Below, piece by piece: positions 6,483 through 8,247 of a stretch of 8,247 bases of DNA. The stretch is from Gammaproteobacteria bacterium. Lineage in GTDB: Bacteria > Pseudomonadota > Gammaproteobacteria > HK1. A model generated the notes under the pieces. The model saw nothing but the letters and a program-made list of their open reading frames with translations. It was not told where the DNA came from and ran no database searches. The stretch covers positions 1 to 8,247 of the forward strand of contig JAGRHX010000615.1 in the NCBI GenBank assembly GCA_020444775.1. The letters are read 5' to 3'. The position numbers and the translations under genes are program-made. Position 1 is the stretch's first letter; each line of letters begins with the position of its first letter.

Positions 6483-7717
6483 GCGGACTGCATCGACTCA
6501 TCCTGCTGATGGGCAGCTTGATGGTGCTGGTCCAGATCCATCGTGCCAGCGGCGGCGTGCTGGCCAACGAGCTGGCCTCGGCCGGTTTCGATCCGGGCCA
6601 GATCGCCAACATCATCGGCATGCTGTTCCTGTCCAGCGCGCTGTTCCAGGTGCCGACCGGATTGCTCTTCGACCGCGTCGGTCCACGCCTGACCGTGACC
6701 GCGCTGGGCGGCGTGGCGGTGCTCGGCATCTTCCTGTTTGCGTTCGCCGACGGCCCGGCGGGACTCGCCACCGGGCGCTTCCTGATCGGCGCCGGACACG
6801 GTGGCATCATCGCGGCAATCTATATGCTGGCTTTCGCCTGGATCGAGCCACGACGGGTGTCGACCTTCTGCGGCGCGTTGGTCGCCATAGCCGGCGGCAC
6901 CGGCGGCGTGCTTGCCACTACCCCGCTGGTGCTGAGCCTGGAGCATCTGGGACGCGAGCTGACCTTCAGCGTAATCGGCGTGGCAACGCTGCTCGTCAAT
7001 GTCGGTGTGTTCTTGTTCGTACGCGACCTGCCCAGCGAGCAGGTCCCAACGACGCGTCGCAGCCCGGAGAGCTTCGTGCAGAGCCTGCGTGGGCTGTGGG
7101 CGGTGGCCACCGACCGCAAGCTGCTCCCGGTGTACGCCATCGGCAGCTGCTTCGCGCTGCCGTTTCACAGCGTCGGTGGACTGTGGGCCGGCCCCTACCT
7201 GCGCGACGTCCACCTGCTCGACAAGCAGACCGTCAGCTACGCGCTGTTCGGCATGGTCCTGGCCTTCAATCTGGGCAACCTCGGCTATGGTCCGATGGAG
7301 CGATTGTTCAACACCCGCAAGTGGGTGATCGTCGCCGGCGGTCTGGTGATGATCGCCATTCTCGACCTGCTCGCCATCAGTCATGGCATCGGCACGCTGC
7401 TGGTCTGTGCGCTGCTGATCGCGTTCTCGCCCTTCACCGCCTTCTATCCGACCCTGGTCGCGCACTGCCGCGCCTTCGTGCCCATCGAACGTGCCGGTCG
7501 CGCCATCTCCTGCGTGAATCTGGCCGGGCTGTTGCTGTTGTTCGGCGTGCAACGCCTGTCCGGCTGGCTCATCGAGCTCACCGCCGACCCACAGGGCAAG
7601 GCAACGGCGTTCGGTTATCAGCTCGTGTTCGCGCTGGTCGGTCTGATCCTGGCCGCCGCGCTGACCCTCTATCTCGGCGCCCGTGACATGCGACCGGACG
7701 CGCGCGGTCGGGGCTGA
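6479..7717 (+). CDS. Major facilitator superfamily (MFS) transporter
   Basis: A 412-residue inner-membrane protein with about 12 hydrophobic segments. MFS motif A appears as GLLFDRVGPR (61-70) in the loop between helices 2 and 3, followed by GRFLIGAGHGG (99-109) in helix 4 with the usual Arg. A degenerate second motif A, GPMERLFNTRK (271-281), lies in the C-terminal half after GGLWAGPYLRDV (233-244). The substrate cannot be read from the sequence; the neighbouring CoA-ester genes suggest an organic acid. The start is uncertain. The frame is open back to a TGA at 6353, but the only usual start codon before Met11 (6509) is TTG at 6479, with no clear Shine-Dalgarno sequence; TTG keeps the first helix whole. 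A 10-codon frame starting at the ATG at 6450 ends in a TGA that overlaps this TTG. A small GC hairpin (CGGGGC/GCCCCG, 7709-7726) spans the stop codon. Confidence 0.88.
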   Translation: MSGLHRLILLMGSLMVLVQIHRASGGVLANELASAGFDPGQIANIIGMLFLSSALFQVPTGLLFDRVGPRLTVTALGGVAVLGIFLFAFADGPAGLATGRFLIGAGHGGIIAAIYMLAFAWIEPRRVSTFCGALVAIAGGTGGVLATTPLVLSLEHLGRELTFSVIGVATLLVNVGVFLFVRDLPSEQVPTTRRSPESFVQSLRGLWAVATDRKLLPVYAIGSCFALPFHSVGGLWAGPYLRDVHLLDKQTVSYALFGMVLAFNLGNLGYGPMERLFNTRKWVIVAGGLVMIAILDLLAISHGIGTLLVCALLIAFSPFTAFYPTLVAHCRAFVPIERAGRAISCVNLAGLLLLFGVQRLSGWLIELTADPQGKATAFGYQLVFALVGLILAAALTLYLGARDMRPDARGRG

Positions 7718-7795
7718 GACGCCCCGGGCGCGGACGACATCGCAAATCAGCTCGCCGCTTGGCATGCTAGGCGTTGGAGACTCGACACCGTCACC

Positions 7796-7811
7796 GGCCG
7801 GCAACCCGGCC
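7796..7811 (+). other. Small hairpin just before the carboxyltransferase gene
   Basis: GGCCGG (7796-7801) and CCGGCC (7806-7811) form a 6-bp stem with loop CAAC, ending 5 bases before the Shine-Dalgarno GGGGAG (7817-7822). It could shape the leader, but it is short. The rest of the 112-bp gap (7718-7829) shows no clear promoter. Confidence 0.3.
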
Positions 7812-7829
7812 CCTATGGGGAGACAGCCC

Positions 7830-8247
7830 ATGCCCTGGAGCGAGGAGCTCGACGAGCTCGAAGCCCGCAGTCAGCGCGCCCGCCAGCTCGGCGGCGCCGA
7901 CAAGATCGCCCGCCAGCATGCCGGCGGCCGGCTCACCGTGCGCGAACGCATCGACGCGCTGGTCGACGCGGGTTCCTTTCACGAGATCGGCGCCATCGCA
8001 GGCTCCGTGCAGTACGACGAGCACGGCAACATCGTCGGCTACGCCCCGGCCAACTGCGTGATGGGCAGAGCGCGTATCGACGGTCGACCGGTGGTGGTGA
8101 GCGGTGACGACTTCACCATTCGCGGCGGCTCCGCCGATGCCACCATCAAGGAGAAGGCCCGCTACCCGGAGCAGATGGCCAACGAGCTGCGGCTGCCGAT
8201 CATCCGGCTCATCGAGGGCAGTGGCGGCGGCGGCTCGGTCAAGACCA
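7830..8247 (+). CDS. Acyl-CoA carboxylase carboxyltransferase (beta) subunit, N-terminal part (cut by window edge)
   Basis: The visible 139 residues are the N-terminal domain of a biotin-dependent carboxyltransferase of the propionyl-/methylcrotonyl-CoA carboxylase beta type, which moves CO2 from carboxybiotin to an acyl-CoA. Family marks are KIARQHAGGRLTVRERIDALVDAGSFHEIG (25-54), a GRARIDGRPVVVSGDDFTIRGGSAD stretch (79-103; family VxxxDFTVxGGS), EKARYPEQMANELRLPIIRLIEGSGGGG (108-135). Where propionyl-CoA carboxylases usually have DSGGARxQEG, this one has EGSGGGGSVKT (129-139), pointing to a divergent subgroup, so the acyl-CoA substrate cannot be named. GGGGAG (7817-7822) lies 7 bases before the ATG, and the family-like sequence starts soon after. 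The biotin carboxylase partner would be expected downstream, outside the window. With the crotonase and transporter it suggests an organic-acid degradation cluster. Confidence 0.9.
   Translation, partial: MPWSEELDELEARSQRARQLGGADKIARQHAGGRLTVRERIDALVDAGSFHEIGAIAGSVQYDEHGNIVGYAPANCVMGRARIDGRPVVVSGDDFTIRGGSADATIKEKARYPEQMANELRLPIIRLIEGSGGGGSVKT

Noticed and set aside
7758..7777. Possible sigma-54 promoter (TTGGCATG...) before the carboxyltransferase gene
   Set aside because: The -24 half looks right, but the required GC of the -12 element is not at the right distance.
6362..7831. Minus-strand open frame of 489 codons over the MFS gene
   Set aside because: Gln/His/Arg/Asp-rich composition without a fold signature; it is the complement of hydrophobic transporter codons. 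The plus strand has membrane segments and MFS motifs.

Overview
The window is GC-rich chromosomal DNA. It most likely comes from a gammaproteobacterium: it carries an SthA-type soluble transhydrogenase and a YbaK-type deacylase that both read very close to the E. coli proteins, and its ribosome binding sites are classical. The genus cannot be fixed from the sequence. No mobile element, phage gene, CRISPR array, tRNA or rRNA was seen.

Layout. Bases 1-349 (minus strand) are the start of an exported TPR-repeat protein that runs off the left edge. A short AT-rich divergent region separates it from sthA (584-1978, plus), which has a TATAAT-type promoter and a leader able to fold. A 291-bp spacer with strong inverted repeats follows, then ybaK (2270-2743). 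A 131-bp spacer with a 13-bp direct repeat overlapping a candidate promoter leads to a PdxA-family dehydrogenase (2875-3915) and a fumarylacetoacetate-hydrolase-family protein (3982-4797), probably co-transcribed. A compact symmetric hairpin at 4794-4815 lies between that unit and a convergent small lipoprotein gene (4819-5184, minus). The right part is a plus-strand run: a crotonase-fold protein (5534-6319), an MFS transporter (6479-7717) and the N-terminal part of an acyl-CoA carboxylase carboxyltransferase subunit (7830 to the right edge).

How the genes may work together. sthA and ybaK are housekeeping genes (NADPH/NADH balance; clearing mischarged Cys-tRNA(Pro)). The PdxA-like and FAH-like pair looks like a small catabolic module for a hydroxy or sugar acid rather than vitamin B6 synthesis: the PdxA-like protein keeps the metal-binding histidines but has lost several residues that bind 4-hydroxythreonine phosphate, and the FAH protein has the metal and lysine pattern of 2-keto-3-deoxy-aldonate dehydratases. 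The crotonase, transporter and carboxyltransferase suggest uptake and CoA-dependent breakdown of an organic acid. The crotonase lacks both catalytic glutamates of classical enoyl-CoA hydratases, so its reaction is open.

No clear new multi-gene system stands out. The items most worth following are the two enzymes with altered active sites, the repeat-promoter arrangement before the PdxA-like gene, and the structured spacers around sthA. All family comparisons were made by eye from memory, without a database search.
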